From the NCBI GenBank assembly GCA_003167255.1, contig PMTR01000133.1:1-62420 (forward strand): a DNA stretch of 62,420 bases. The letters run 5' to 3'. The position numbers and the translations under genes are program-made. The notes beneath the pieces are model-generated. The model was not told where the DNA came from. It made no database searches and was given only the letters and a program-made list of their open reading frames with translations. Every line of letters starts with the position of its first letter. The first letter of the stretch is position 1. This DNA is from Bryobacterales bacterium (lineage in GTDB: Bacteria > Acidobacteriota > Terriglobia > Bryobacterales > Bryobacteraceae). Below, piece after piece: positions 1 to 8,445 of the stretch.

Positions 1-2
1 CC

Positions 3-22
3 GCAGCCGGCTTCAGCCGGCG
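3..22. repeat. GC-rich palindrome at the window edge
   Basis: A short perfect hairpin of the form GCCGGCTTCAGCCGGC lies just beyond the stop codon of the minus-strand VWA gene. It could act as a 3' hairpin for that transcript, but there is no T tract on either side. It resembles the many other short palindromes found between genes in this window, so I treat it as a likely dispersed repeat unit. Confidence 0.35.
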
Positions 23-31
23 TTTTCGTGC

Positions 32-1270
32 TTAGTGTACCGTCCGCGTTTTGCGGTTCATATAATCCATCAGCAGGTACTGGCCCAGCGTGTACGGCGT
101 CGTGAAATAGGCCTTGCCGCGGCACATCTCGGTCACCTTCTGCACGAAATTCACCAGCCCGTAGTCGCTGGCCAGCATGAAGGTATTGATCAGGATGCCC
201 TGCTTCTTGCAGCGGCTCACTTCCTCCAGAGTGCGGCTGATCACCAGCGGGTCCAGGCCGAACGCGTTCTTGTACAAGCGGCCGTCTGGGAGCGTCAGGC
301 AGCTCGGTTTGCCGTCGGTGATCATGACGATCTGCCGCATGTCCTTGCGCTCCTGCGCCAGCAGCTTCTGCGCGAGGATCAACCCGTCGCGCGTATTCGT
401 GTAGTATGGCCCCACTTGCACGCGCGCCAGTTGGCTGATGGCCAGTTCCTCCGCCGTGTCGTGGAACAGCACACAGCGCAGGCTGTCGCCGGGATACTGC
501 GTGCGGATCAGGTGGGCCAAAGCCATGGCGACTTTTTTCGCCGGCGTGAACCGGTCCTCGCCATACAGAATCATGCTGTGGCTGCAGTCCAGCATCAGGA
601 CCGTGGCGCAGGAGCTCTGATACTCGCACTGGTGTACGTGCAGGTCGGCGTACTCCAGGTTCAGCGGCACCTGCGCGCCTTCGCGCCGGATGGCCGAAAA
701 CAGCGTCTCGCTGATGTCCAGGTTTAAGGTGTCGCCGAATTCGTACTGCCGCGAGGAACCGTTGGCCTCGATGCCAGTCGCCAGGTCGCGCGTATCGTGC
801 CGGCCGAAGCTCGACCGGCCGAGCGATCCCAGCAGGTCTTTCAGCGTCTTGAAGCCCAGGAAGTCGAGCGATTTATCGGTCACCTCAAAGCGCGCTTTGC
901 TCTCCCGGCTGTCGCCCACTCCGCCCCCGCCGGCCTGTGGCTCGCCCTGCTCCTCAACCGTGATCTGCCCCTCGTCGATCATCTTCTGTACCAGGCGGTC
1001 CAGAAGCTGGTCGAGCTGCTCCGGGCTCATCTGGCGGAGCTGCTCCATCATCTGTTCGAGCATCTCTTCTTCGAAGAGCTTGCCCTGTTCCAGAGCCTGT
1101 TGGATGGCCTTCTTGAGGTCTTCCAGGTTACGGTCGTTCCAGTCGCCGTAAGGATTGAATTGCGCTTCGAAGCCGCTCCCCAGCAGGAAATCGGAAAGCG
1201 CCTGGAGCAATTGCTCCGCGTCGATCCCCAAGTCCTCCCCCGCATACTTCGAATAGCGAATCCACTTCAT
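32..1270 (-). CDS. VWA domain protein (CoxE/MoxR-partner type)
   Basis: The 412-residue protein has a C-terminal von Willebrand factor A domain from about residue 215, with an intact MIDAS-type motif in [13 protein letters not shown] and a later D-G-K stretch (MITDGKPS). The N-terminal half is charged and helical, with a Glu/Gln-rich segment at about residues 55-110. Proteins of this shape commonly pair with MoxR-type AAA+ ATPases in metal insertion or complex maturation. Here the partner ATPase lies directly upstream on the same strand, about 45 bases away, so the two probably form a two-gene operon. The start at 1270 has no strong Shine-Dalgarno sequence. The family assignment is secure; the substrate of the pair is unknown. 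Confidence 0.88.
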   Translation of the reverse strand: MKWIRYSKYAGEDLGIDAEQLLQALSDFLLGSGFEAQFNPYGDWNDRNLEDLKKAIQQALEQGKLFEEEMLEQMMEQLRQMSPEQLDQLLDRLVQKMIDEGQITVEEQGEPQAGGGGVGDSRESKARFEVTDKSLDFLGFKTLKDLLGSLGRSSFGRHDTRDLATGIEANGSSRQYEFGDTLNLDISETLFSAIRREGAQVPLNLEYADLHVHQCEYQSSCATVLMLDCSHSMILYGEDRFTPAKKVAMALAHLIRTQYPGDSLRCVLFHDTAEELAISQLARVQVGPYYTNTRDGLILAQKLLAQERKDMRQIVMITDGKPSCLTLPDGRLYKNAFGLDPLVISRTLEEVSRCKKQGILINTFMLASDYGLVNFVQKVTEMCRGKAYFTTPYTLGQYLLMDYMNRKTRTVH

Positions 1271-1277
1271 AGTCGCA

Positions 1278-1317
1278 TTCTGTCTTCTGACTTCTGACTT
1301 CTGTATTCTGACTTCTT
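1278..1317. repeat. CTTCTGA-type 7-bp tandem repeat
   Basis: The spacer between the ATPase stop and the VWA start is made almost wholly of imperfect 7-bp units of the form CTTCTGA, CTTCTGT and ATTCTGA. They run up to the ATPase stop codon itself. The tract replaces what should be the ribosome-binding region of the VWA gene and could be prone to slippage. Confidence 0.6.
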
Positions 1318-2811
1318 AGTTATACTGCCTTCGGAAATTCGGCCGCTCCGGTTTCGCTTCCTCTCGTGGCCCCTCGCGCTTTTTCTCTTCGGCGCCAAAG
1401 CCCCGCTCCTCGTTGCGGCTGATGCGCCGGTGAGCGTGCAGGCCTTCCAGAATAAACTCGGCGGCGGCGGCGCGCACGGCGTCCGGCTCGTTGGCGGTCA
1501 GGCCCAGCGCCTTGGTCTTCTCCATCAGCCCCTGGATGCCGCCGAGTTGCCGCACCATGCCGGCCGAATTCACCGTCTCGTCGAGCTTCAGCGAGCCGCC
1601 CAGATCGAACCATTGCACCACCTGCCCCAGGTTCGCGCCCTCGAAATACCGGTTGAAGATGCGGCCCACGGCCAGCCGGATCAATTCCCGCGCCACCGCT
1701 TCGCCGCCCTTCAGCTCGCCCTCGTATTCCAGTTCCAGCTTGCCCGTGATGGAGGGCAGCGCCGAGTACAAATCCACGATGCGCGGCACGGCCGTGTCTT
1801 CTTTGGTCTTGAGGGCGCGCCGCTCGGCGTTCGACACCGCGTTTTCCAGCGCCGAAATCGGCAAGCGTTGCGACACCCCCGAACGCTTGTCGATACGCTT
1901 GTCCTCTCGCGCCAGGAACGCCAGTTGCTCCACCACCTGCTTGAAGTAATCCGGAATGCGCACTTCCACCGGCGAGGGCCGCTCCACCCAGGCCTCCTGT
2001 TGATGGCGATGCCCTGTTCGAGCTCCGCCGGATAGTGCGTACGGATCTCGCTCCCGATGCGGTCTTTGAGCGGCGTGATGATCTTGCCGCGCGCCGTATA
2101 GTCTTCCGGGTTCGCGGTGAACACCAGCATCAGGTCGAGCGGCAGGCGCACCGGGTAGCCTTTGATCTGCACGTCGCCCTCTTGCATGATGTTGAACAGC
2201 CCCACCTGAATCTTTCCTGCCAGGTCCGGCAATTCGTTGATGGCGAAAATCCCGCGGTTGGCCCGCGGCAGCAGCCCGTAGTGCACGGTCAGCTCGTCGG
2301 AGATGTCCTGCCCGCGGCGCGCCGCTTTGATGGGGTCGATGTCGCCGATCATGTCGGCGATCGTCACGTCCGGCGTGGCCAGCTTTTCCACGTAGCGGTG
2401 CTCGCGGTCCAGCCACGCGATGGGTGCGTCGGCGCCGGCCTCCGCCACCAGGTCGCGGCAGCGCCGGCAAATCGGCCGGTAGGGATTATCGTGGATCTCG
2501 CAGCCTTCCAGATACGGCGTAGCTTCGTCGAGCAGCGTCGTCAGCAAGCGGATCAGCCGCGTCTTGGCTTGGCCGCGCAGGCCCAGCAGGATGAAATGAT
2601 GCCGCGAGAGCACCGCGTTCACCACCTGCGGCACCACCGTGTCCTCATACCCCAGGATGCCGGGAAACAGGCTTTCGCCGCGTTGGATCTTGCAGATGAG
2701 ATTCTGCCGCAGTTCGTCTTTGACGGTGCGGCTCCCCAGCTTGGCCTCGGAAAAGGAACTCTTGCGCAGCAGCCCCAGTGTGCGCGGCAATTCCAACGTC
2801 GATCTAGACAC
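1316..2811 (-). CDS. MoxR/Mg-chelatase-type AAA+ ATPase, interrupted by a frameshift
   Basis: The N-terminal part (from 2811) carries Walker A in [16 protein letters not shown] and a Walker B region in [16 protein letters not shown], followed by the sensor-like [13 protein letters not shown]. The usual Walker B Asp is Asn here. The reading frame is lost at about 1996-2000. Before that point the frame reads ELEQGIAIN, and the matching continuation [19 protein letters not shown] lies in the next frame and runs to a stop at 1316. Adding a single C (AAC-CAG-GAG in place of AAC-AGG-AGG) restores one continuous protein of about 498 residues. This is either a real recent mutation or a sequencing error. 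The gene sits directly upstream of the VWA gene, as is normal for MoxR-VWA pairs. Confidence 0.85.
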
Positions 2812-2847
2812 GCGTCCCCCTCTCTGTTGGCGATTGTATCAGAGGAT

Positions 2848-2939
2848 TCACCGCAGACGCTGAGACGCGGAGAAGGCTTGGAAAAACAAGACCTCGATAA
2901 TTTCTCTGTTTTCTCAGCGTCTCCGCGTCTCGGCGGTGA
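2848..2939. repeat. Inverted-repeat element with GAGACGCGGAGA words
   Basis: The gap between the minus-strand ATPase and the plus-strand signal peptidase holds an imperfect inverted repeat. The left arm at 2848-2874 starts TCACCGC and contains TGAGACGCGGAGAA. The right arm at 2911-2939 contains TTCTCAGCGTCTCCGCG and ends GGCGGTGA. From memory, similar 'ACCGC...GAGACGC' words form dispersed repeats in several bacterial phyla. It fills most of the 184-base divergent intergenic region, so the promoters of both genes must lie within or beside it. Confidence 0.6.
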
Positions 2940-2995
2940 GAAAGATCTTATAAGAGGACCACTGGCCGCGTCATTCCCGGCAATCATCCGCTACA

Positions 2996-3793
2996 ATGGC
3001 TGCTGTGGAAGAAATAGAAACGAGCGGTTTGCGCGGCCTCTGGGGCCGCTACAAAGAGGTTTCCCGCGAGGTGCACCGCGGGTTCGTCGCCGAATGGACC
3101 GTCACCATCGTCCTGCTGCTGTTCGCCACCACCAGTCTGGTGCAGGCCTTCGTGATTCCCAGCGCTTCCATGGTGGGCACGCTGCTGATCGGCGACCATG
3201 TGCTGGTCGATAAGCTGACCTATGCCCCCTATGGACCAGCCGCCGGAAAGGTGCTGCCGTATCGCAATGTGCGCCGCGGCGACATTATCGTGTTCCGTTA
3301 CCCGCTCCACATCCAGGACGATTACGTCAAGCGCGCCATCGGGCTCCCCGGCGACCGCATCAAGCTCGTCAACAAGCAAGTGTGGCTCAACGGCCATCCG
3401 GTGAACGAGCCTTACGTGGTCCACTCAACCAGCTATGTGGATTCCTATCGCGACAACTTTCCGGCCGCCCCCAACCTGCAGTTGCCCGCGCAGGCCCTCG
3501 ACATGCTGGAGAACCACGTGGTGGACGGCGAGCTGGTGGTCCCGCCGGGTTTCCTTTTCGCCATGGGCGACAATCGCGACGATTCCGCCGACAGCCGCTA
3601 CTGGGGTTTCGTGCCGCGCGAGAATATTGTCGGCACGCCCCTCATCATCTACTGGTCGTACGACGCCCCCACTTCGGAACTCACCAATGGCAACATCGGT
3701 TTCGATCACATTGTCGACGTAGTGGCGCACTTCTTCACCAAGACCCGTTGGAAGCGCACCTTTCGCTTGATCCACGGATACCCGTTGCGATAA
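2996..3793 (+). CDS. lepB: Signal peptidase I
   Basis: The 265-residue type I signal peptidase cleaves signal peptides on the outer face of the inner membrane. One N-terminal membrane segment at about residues 35-55 (TVTIVLLLFATTSLVQAF) is followed by box B with the catalytic Ser in IPSASMVGTLL. The general-base Lys lies in DDYVKRAIGLPGDRIK, and box E is FAMGDNRDDSADSRYWGFV. All catalytic motifs are present and the length suits the family. The ATG at 2996 has no clear Shine-Dalgarno and lies close after a dispersed repeat. It is transcribed alone, divergent from the MoxR-VWA pair. Confidence 0.95.
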   Translation: MAAVEEIETSGLRGLWGRYKEVSREVHRGFVAEWTVTIVLLLFATTSLVQAFVIPSASMVGTLLIGDHVLVDKLTYAPYGPAAGKVLPYRNVRRGDIIVFRYPLHIQDDYVKRAIGLPGDRIKLVNKQVWLNGHPVNEPYVVHSTSYVDSYRDNFPAAPNLQLPAQALDMLENHVVDGELVVPPGFLFAMGDNRDDSADSRYWGFVPRENIVGTPLIIYWSYDAPTSELTNGNIGFDHIVDVVAHFFTKTRWKRTFRLIHGYPLR

Positions 3794-3808
3794 CTATTAC
3801 ATTTCCTC

Positions 3809-3831
3809 GTGGAGCAGGCTTTCCAGCCGGC
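3809..3831. repeat. REP-like unit, GTGGAGC head
   Basis: A unit with head GTGGAGC followed by AGGCTTTCCAGCC lies between the stop codons of convergent genes (lepB and 3849-4898). A near-identical unit in the opposite orientation is found at 40547-40566. The head and following short stem match the architecture of the other REP-like units in the window. Confidence 0.55.
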
Positions 3832-3848
3832 GTCTGGCGCCAGTGCGA

Positions 3849-4898
3849 TCAGATGAGCAGGTGCCGGTAGGCGTCGGCGCCGTCCCAGAGGGCCAGGGCC
3901 TGCAGGGCGAAGGCGGTGGAGACGGGGTTGATATAGGGCAGGAAGACGCCGGCGGCGCATCCGAAATAGAAGCCGCCATCGACGCGCGGATCGGCGGAAG
4001 CGGCCTGGAACGCGGCCAGGCGCTCGGCCTCTTCGTGCGCGGCGGCATGGTCGAGGGGTGCGATTTCGGCTGCGTACATGCGCAGGCGCAACAATTGGGC
4101 GTAGACGTCGGAGCGTTCAAACTCGGAGGCGATTTCGCGCAGGTATCCGGCCGCACGGGCGATGCCTTCGCGGATGACGGTGGCGCAGGCCGGGTCGGCG
4201 GCGCGAGGCAACAGACCTTCCAGGAAATAGAGGTAAGCGTGGAGGCGGTCCATCACCTTGGCGCGGACCGTATGGCCGGGAAGGAAGCCGCGGGCGTCCA
4301 GCATGGCGGCCGGGAGCAAAGCTTCGTAGGGCTGGCGGAAGGCGAGGTCGCCGGTGGCTTCGGCGAGATCCCACCAGGCCATGGCCGATTTCAACTGGTA
4401 GCAGCCGGGCGATTGCGACCATCGCGCTGGATCGCGCGGAAGCGCCCGCTTTTCGGGGAGCGAGAGGATGGGGTGGAAGTCGGCGGGCCCGGCGGCGAAA
4501 TCGCGAGACATGGAGTCGCCCAGCATTGCGGCAACGGCCAGGAATTCGGCGGCGCCGGTGGCCCGCCAGACGGAGAGCAAGCCGCGCACCGCGATTCCGC
4601 AATCGAAGAAGTAGGTAGAGGCGGGAGGGTCGAGCTCAAAGGGGAGCACGCAGGAGGCCGCGTCCCAGGCGGCGCCGGCTAGGAAGCGGCCGGCGGCCAG
4701 GGCGCGGTCGAGGTAGCGCTGGTCTCCGGTGAGCGAGTGGAGGTAGACCAACGTGCTGGCGGCATAGCCGGTAATTTCGCTGGAGACGCGGTGGTTGCAT
4801 TCCAGATCGGCGCGGTAATAGCGGGCGACGCCGCCGGTGGGTTCTTGAATGCCGGAGCGCAGAAACCAGTCGCCGGCGCGGGAGACAAGCGGAAGCAA
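3849..4898 (-). CDS. Uncharacterised helical-barrel protein
   Basis: The 349-residue soluble protein has no signal peptide and is built of regularly spaced helical pairs such as GYAASTLVYLHSLTGDQRYLDRALAAGRFL, with motifs of the type ITGYAA, YFFDCGIAVRGLL and YAQLLRLRMYA. This pattern is typical of (alpha/alpha)6 toroids of the glycoside-processing or terpenoid-cyclase-like kind. I do not recognise a specific family and see no obvious catalytic signature, so I assign no reaction. The first usable codon is a TTG at 4898; no upstream ATG is in frame, so the true start is uncertain and the N terminus could be truncated. The gene is convergent with lepB and separated from it by a REP-like unit. 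Confidence 0.65.
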   Translation of the reverse strand: MLPLVSRAGDWFLRSGIQEPTGGVARYYRADLECNHRVSSEITGYAASTLVYLHSLTGDQRYLDRALAAGRFLAGAAWDAASCVLPFELDPPASTYFFDCGIAVRGLLSVWRATGAAEFLAVAAMLGDSMSRDFAAGPADFHPILSLPEKRALPRDPARWSQSPGCYQLKSAMAWWDLAEATGDLAFRQPYEALLPAAMLDARGFLPGHTVRAKVMDRLHAYLYFLEGLLPRAADPACATVIREGIARAAGYLREIASEFERSDVYAQLLRLRMYAAEIAPLDHAAAHEEAERLAAFQAASADPRVDGGFYFGCAAGVFLPYINPVSTAFALQALALWDGADAYRHLLI

Positions 4899-4926
4899 AT
4901 GTCAGTTTAGCACTGGGGAACCGGGG

Positions 4927-5103
4927 TCAGCTTTCGAGGAAGCCTTCCCGGAACAGCTTGCGGCCGCCGAGGGCGGAGTGGAAGGCGAACGCGGCGATGG
5001 CCAGGATGAAGAGGGTAATGGCGAGCGAGATGCCGGAGTACCAGGCGGAGAAGTCGGCGGTCATGGGGAAGTTGTTCAGCAGGGCAAGCACGAAGAGCGT
5101 GAC
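4927..5103 (-). pseudogene. 3' remnant of a membrane protein
   Basis: About 58 codons ending at 4927 encode two hydrophobic stretches (VTLFVLALLNNFPM and WYSGISLAITLFILAIAAFAF) and the tail GGRKLFREGFLES. From memory this resembles the C-terminal membrane region of acidobacterial kinase-linked or multi-pass membrane proteins. The frame continues upstream only into dispersed repeat sequence (from about 5121) with no credible protein and no start. I read it as the 3' end of a gene whose 5' part was lost or replaced by repeats. Family identity is uncertain. Confidence 0.5.
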
Positions 5104-5556
5104 GGTCAAGCCGCACTTCGCCGGCGGCAGCCAGGATTGGCTGCCCCGCAAAGCGGCATAGCCGCAACCAATAAAATGTTTGCGAAGCCCGGAGGGCGCA
5201 AGAGAATAGCCCAGCGCGCGAGCCCTGGGTCCGTATAGCAAATTTGCCAGCCCCGGCACGGGGCGAAAGAAGCACGCGGCTCCAGTTCTTGCGCCCCGTT
5301 CCGGGGCTCGCCTGTCTTTCACGCCGTTCCCAGTGCTCACGCACTGGGCTACGATCTGATGCCCCTCCGGGGCTAGGGTTACGGCAGAATCGTCGCGCGC
5401 TGCGAAGAATTTGAAGAGGTGTAATACAAAGCAGCGGAGCCGCAACCAATGACGAGATAACGCCATGCGTCGACACGAGTGTCGACGCGGAACGCACGAG
5501 TGCGTGCGCCACGGGAGCCACAAAATCTTCGCAGCGTTCGAAGGAATTGAGTAGGT
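5104..5556. repeat. Repeat-rich spacer with several palindromic units
   Basis: This roughly 450-base stretch has no credible gene. It contains a unit of the GCCAGGATTGG family at 5121-5150 (other copies at 36652-36740 and 49612-49669). It also holds a run of short palindromes at about 5250-5375, including CCCCGGCACGGGG, GCCCCGTTCCGGGGC, CCCAGTGCTCACGCACTGGG and GCCCCTCCGGGGC. A GTCGACACGAGTGTCGAC palindrome followed by GCACGAGTGCGTGCGCCAC at 5469-5512 matches one arm of the element at 54893-55017. Confidence 0.65.
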
Positions 5557-5979
5557 CTAGGCGCTTTCGTTTCCATCCAGGAAGACCATGATGCGGCCGT
5601 GGATGCGATCGCGGATGCGGCGGAAGGCGGCCTTGCGGACTTCCTCGGAGCCTTCCACCGCTGCGGGGTCTTCAAAGGGCCAATGCAGGCGCTTGACGGC
5701 GCCGGGAAAGACCGGGCAGGTCTCCTTGGCGTTGTCGCAGACGGTGATCACGAAATCGAGGTCTTGCCCCACGAATTCGTCCACGGATTTGGAGCGGTGG
5801 CCGGAGATATCGAGGCCGATTTCGGCCATCACGGCGATGGCTTCAGGGCGCACGTGAGAGGGCTTCGTTCCCGCGGAGAACACTTCGAAGCGGTCGCCTC
5901 CTTCGTGGCGCAGCAGGCCTTCGGCCATCTGGGAGCGGGCGGAATTGCCGGTGCAGAGAATGAGAACGCGCGGTTTCAT
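5557..5979 (-). CDS. arsC: Arsenate reductase, low-molecular-weight phosphatase type
   Basis: The 140-residue protein reduces arsenate to arsenite by the thioredoxin- or mycothiol-linked low-molecular-weight PTPase mechanism. The P-loop at the N terminus, VLILCTGNSARSQMAEG, has the catalytic Cys and Arg. Further Cys residues in VITVCDNAKETCPVFPG fit the resolving and shuttle cysteines. I chose the ATG at 5979 because homologues begin at the MKPRVLILC strand and because it overlaps the stop of the upstream transporter as ATGA, which implies translational coupling. It is the last gene of the arsR-arsM-acr3-arsC operon, supplying arsenite to the exporter and methylase. Confidence 0.93.
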   Translation of the reverse strand: MKPRVLILCTGNSARSQMAEGLLRHEGGDRFEVFSAGTKPSHVRPEAIAVMAEIGLDISGHRSKSVDEFVGQDLDFVITVCDNAKETCPVFPGAVKRLHWPFEDPAAVEGSEEVRKAAFRRIRDRIHGRIMVFLDGNESA

Positions 5980-7082
5980 GGGCGGGCCTCTCCCGGCGAT
6001 GGATATACAAACCAATGCCGGGTGCGATTGCAAGCCGCGCACACGGAGAGCATGACGGGCACTTCCACCAGGACGCCCACCACCGTCGCCAGAGCGGCGC
6101 CCGAGTCCGGACCGAACAGAGCGATGGCGGTGGCCACGGCGAGCTCAAAGAAATTGCTGGCGCCGATGAGGGCTCCGGGCGCCGCCACGGAATACTCCAC
6201 CTTGAAGAGCCTCATCAATCCGTAGGCCAGAGAGGCGTTGAAGTAGACCTGCAGCGTGATGGGGACGGCAATCAGCAACACGTGGAAGAAGCGGCTGGTG
6301 ATGTTGTCGGCCTGGAAAGCGAAGATGAAGACCAGGGTGGCGAGCAGCGCGGTGATGGTGACGGGCGCAAAACGGGGCAGCAGGCGCTGTTCGAACCATT
6401 GCTTTCCGCGGCCGCGGATGAGCCACGCACGAAGCAGGGCGCCCGCGGCCAGCGGGATGACGATGAACACAATGACGGAGTACAGCAGGACCCGGAAGGG
6501 CACGGTGAGCGAAGATGCCCCGGTCACCAGGAACTGCACCAGCGGCACGAAGGCCACCAGCATGATGAGATCGTTGACCGAGACCTGGATGAGCGTATAG
6601 GCGGGGTCGCCGTTAGTGAGGTGGCTCCAGACGAAGACCATGGCGGTGCAGGGCGCGGCGGCCAGGATGATGCAGCCGGCGATGTACTGATCGGCCTCGG
6701 CACGGCCGATGAAGTGCGCGAAGACCAGCCGGAAGAAGAACCAGGCCAGCAGAGCCATGGAGAATGGTTTGACCACCCAATTCACGAACAGCGTGACCAG
6801 CAGGCCGGCGGGCTTCCGGCCCACGTTGCGGATGGCGCCGAAATCCACCTTCATCATCATGGGAGTGATCATCAGCCAGATCAGGACGGCGATGGGCACG
6901 TTGATTTGACTGCCGCGCGCAAACTCGAAGCCGCGCAGGCTCTGGACGGCGGCCGGCAGCGCCTTACCGAACATCACTCCGACGGCCATGCAAAGGGCCA
7001 CCCAGAGGGGCAAATAACGTTCGAAGAAGGCCAACCGCGGCCGGGCCTGCGGGGGCGGAGTGGATGCGGCGGCGCGGCTCAT
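5976..7082 (-). CDS. acr3: Arsenite efflux permease, ACR3 family
   Basis: The 368-residue integral membrane protein has about ten hydrophobic segments. It carries the ACR3 signature around ILAAAPCTAMVFVWSHLTNGDP, with the conserved Cys and Pro. LMITPMMMKVDFGAIRN and NDLIMLVAFVPLVQFL also match the family, which exports arsenite using the proton gradient. It lies 10 bases downstream of arsM and overlaps the arsC start by 4 bases, so the three are very likely co-transcribed. The length is normal. The N-terminal 20 residues are Ser/Ala/Pro-rich and cytosolic. Confidence 0.93.
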   Translation of the reverse strand: MSRAAASTPPPQARPRLAFFERYLPLWVALCMAVGVMFGKALPAAVQSLRGFEFARGSQINVPIAVLIWLMITPMMMKVDFGAIRNVGRKPAGLLVTLFVNWVVKPFSMALLAWFFFRLVFAHFIGRAEADQYIAGCIILAAAPCTAMVFVWSHLTNGDPAYTLIQVSVNDLIMLVAFVPLVQFLVTGASSLTVPFRVLLYSVIVFIVIPLAAGALLRAWLIRGRGKQWFEQRLLPRFAPVTITALLATLVFIFAFQADNITSRFFHVLLIAVPITLQVYFNASLAYGLMRLFKVEYSVAAPGALIGASNFFELAVATAIALFGPDSGAALATVVGVLVEVPVMLSVCAACNRTRHWFVYPSPGEARP

Positions 7083-7092
7083 GCGATCTCCG

Positions 7093-7935
7093 TTACGCGC
7101 AGCAGGTTGGACCGCAGCAGGATTTGGCGGCGGGTTTCACGGCGCGGATGAAAGCGCTCATGAATTTGCCGTCGACTTCCGGGGCTATCGCATCCACGTC
7201 GATTCCCGATTGGGAGAGGAACTCGTGGGCGTCCTCAATGCGGTAGACGCGGGTTGGTTCAAGGGAGATCTGTTCGAATCCTGCGGCTGCCAGCTTGGCC
7301 AGATATTCGTTTTCTTCGAGCGCGCCGGAAATGCAGCCGACCCACAGCAGGACGCTGCGGCGGATTTCGGGCAGCATCTCGCCTTTGGTGACGACGTCGG
7401 AGACAGCCAGGCGGCCACCGGGTTTGAGAACGCGGAAGGCTTCGGCCAGCACGCGGTCCTTGTCGGCGGAGAGGTTGATGACGCAATTGGAAATGATAAC
7501 GTCGACCGAGTTGGCGGGCAGCGGAATGTTTTCGATCTCGCCTTTGAGGAACTCGACGTTGTCCACGCCGGACTTCTGTTTGTTCTGGTTGGCCAGGGCC
7601 AGCATTTCGTCGGTCATGTCGAGGCCATAGGCTTTGCCGCCGGGTGCGACGCGCCGCGCGGAGAGCAGGACGTCGATGCCGCCGCCGCTTCCGAGATCGA
7701 GTACGGTTTCGCCGGGCTTCAATTCGGCGAGCGCCGTGGGGTTGCCGCAGCCGAGAGAGGCCAGCACGGCGGTCTCGGGGAGCTGGCCTTTTTGTTCGGC
7801 GTCGTAGAGATTGCTGGTGATGGGGTCGCAACAATTCAGGCCGGCTGGGGCGGCCCCGCAGCAGGAACTTCCGCCGGTGGTCACGCGTAAAGCGGCCTGT
7901 CCGTAACGTTCCTTGACGACTTCTTTGATTTCCAT
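7093..7935 (-). CDS. arsM: Arsenite S-adenosylmethionine methyltransferase
   Basis: The 280-residue enzyme methylates As(III) with S-adenosylmethionine. The SAM site is VLDLGSGGGIDVLLSARRV, followed by the arsenite-binding Cys in ISNCVINLS and another in LLWVGCISGAL. Cys-rich segments near both ends (SSCCGAAPAGLNCCDP and SCCGPTCCA) are typical of this family and probably bind arsenic. The ATG at 7935 starts MEIKEVVKERYG and lies 11 bases after the arsR stop. The frame stays open further upstream through arsR, but that extension is only antiparallel-free shadow of arsR and was discarded. Position between regulator and exporter supports a detoxification role. Confidence 0.94.
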   Translation of the reverse strand: MEIKEVVKERYGQAALRVTTGGSSCCGAAPAGLNCCDPITSNLYDAEQKGQLPETAVLASLGCGNPTALAELKPGETVLDLGSGGGIDVLLSARRVAPGGKAYGLDMTDEMLALANQNKQKSGVDNVEFLKGEIENIPLPANSVDVIISNCVINLSADKDRVLAEAFRVLKPGGRLAVSDVVTKGEMLPEIRRSVLLWVGCISGALEENEYLAKLAAAGFEQISLEPTRVYRIEDAHEFLSQSGIDVDAIAPEVDGKFMSAFIRAVKPAAKSCCGPTCCA

Positions 7936-7946
7936 TATGAGGACTC

Positions 7947-8285
7947 CTATTTGCAAACTTGCACCAGCTTCTTGGGCTGGATGGCTTTGGAACGGGTGCA
8001 GCATTCTTCGTATAAAAAACTCAAAAGTTCCTGGAGAGCGCCGGTGTTGGCGGTGTAGCGGAGAAAAGTTCCTTCGCGCGCCATCTGGATCAGGTCTTCG
8101 TTCTTCAGCTTGTCGAGGTGATGCGAGAGGGTGGAGTTGGGAATCTCGAGCTCGGTCTGGATGTCGCCGGCGTTGAGGCCGTCGGGATGAGCGGCCAGCA
8201 GGAGGCGGATGATCCGTAGGCGGGGTTCGGTGCCGAGGGCGCCAAACATGTCGGCATAGCGGGCGACGTCGGGGGCGCGGCTCAT
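7947..8285 (-). CDS. arsR: ArsR-family arsenite-responsive repressor
   Basis: The 112-residue winged-helix repressor has the recognition region NAGDIQTELEIPNSTLSHHLDKLKN and the beta wing EGTFLRYT. Arsenite-sensing cysteines are not in the classical ELCVCDL position. Instead there is a C-terminal ECC pair plus a last-but-one Cys (EECCTRSKAI and VQVCK), the arrangement known from alternative ArsR sensors. As the first gene of the operon it should repress its own transcription and that of arsM, acr3 and arsC until As(III) binds. An inverted repeat abuts the start codon. Confidence 0.93.
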   Translation of the reverse strand: MSRAPDVARYADMFGALGTEPRLRIIRLLLAAHPDGLNAGDIQTELEIPNSTLSHHLDKLKNEDLIQMAREGTFLRYTANTGALQELLSFLYEECCTRSKAIQPKKLVQVCK

Positions 8286-8286
8286 A

Positions 8287-8313
8287 TTTCGATAATACTG
8301 GAAATATCGGAAT
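8287..8313. promoter_or_regulatory. Probable ArsR operator
   Basis: An imperfect inverted repeat, TTTCGATA (8287-8294) and TATCGGAA (8305-8312), sits immediately upstream of the arsR start codon. The spacing and AT-rich composition suit an ArsR dimer site overlapping the promoter. It is so close to the ATG that the transcript must have a very short leader or none. Confidence 0.6.
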
Positions 8314-8324
8314 TGTCAAGAGCC

Positions 8325-8406
8325 GTGGGACCGACCATGGCCTTCGTGGTCTGTCATGCCTCCCTACAGCACGGCTGCTTGACAGGGACAAACACCGATG
8401 TCCCAC
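8325..8406. repeat. BIME-like element, GTGGGAC family, copy 1
   Basis: The element starts with head GTGGGACCGACCAT at 8325 and ends with the inverted head GATGTCCCAC at 8406. A hairpin GACCAT...GTGGTC lies just inside the left head and a central ACGGCTGCT segment is also present. The copy at 42267-42355 has the same order of blocks and is similar over its whole length; a third copy starts at 62399 and runs off the window. It separates the ars operon from the YggU gene. Confidence 0.75.
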
Positions 8407-8445
8407 TCTGACTTGAACAGAATGTAGAAAGTTGAGGATTGGGAT

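Noticed and set aside
7936-8406. An N-terminal extension of arsM
   Set aside because: It runs through arsR in another frame; the MEIKEVVKERYG start fits ArsM homologues.
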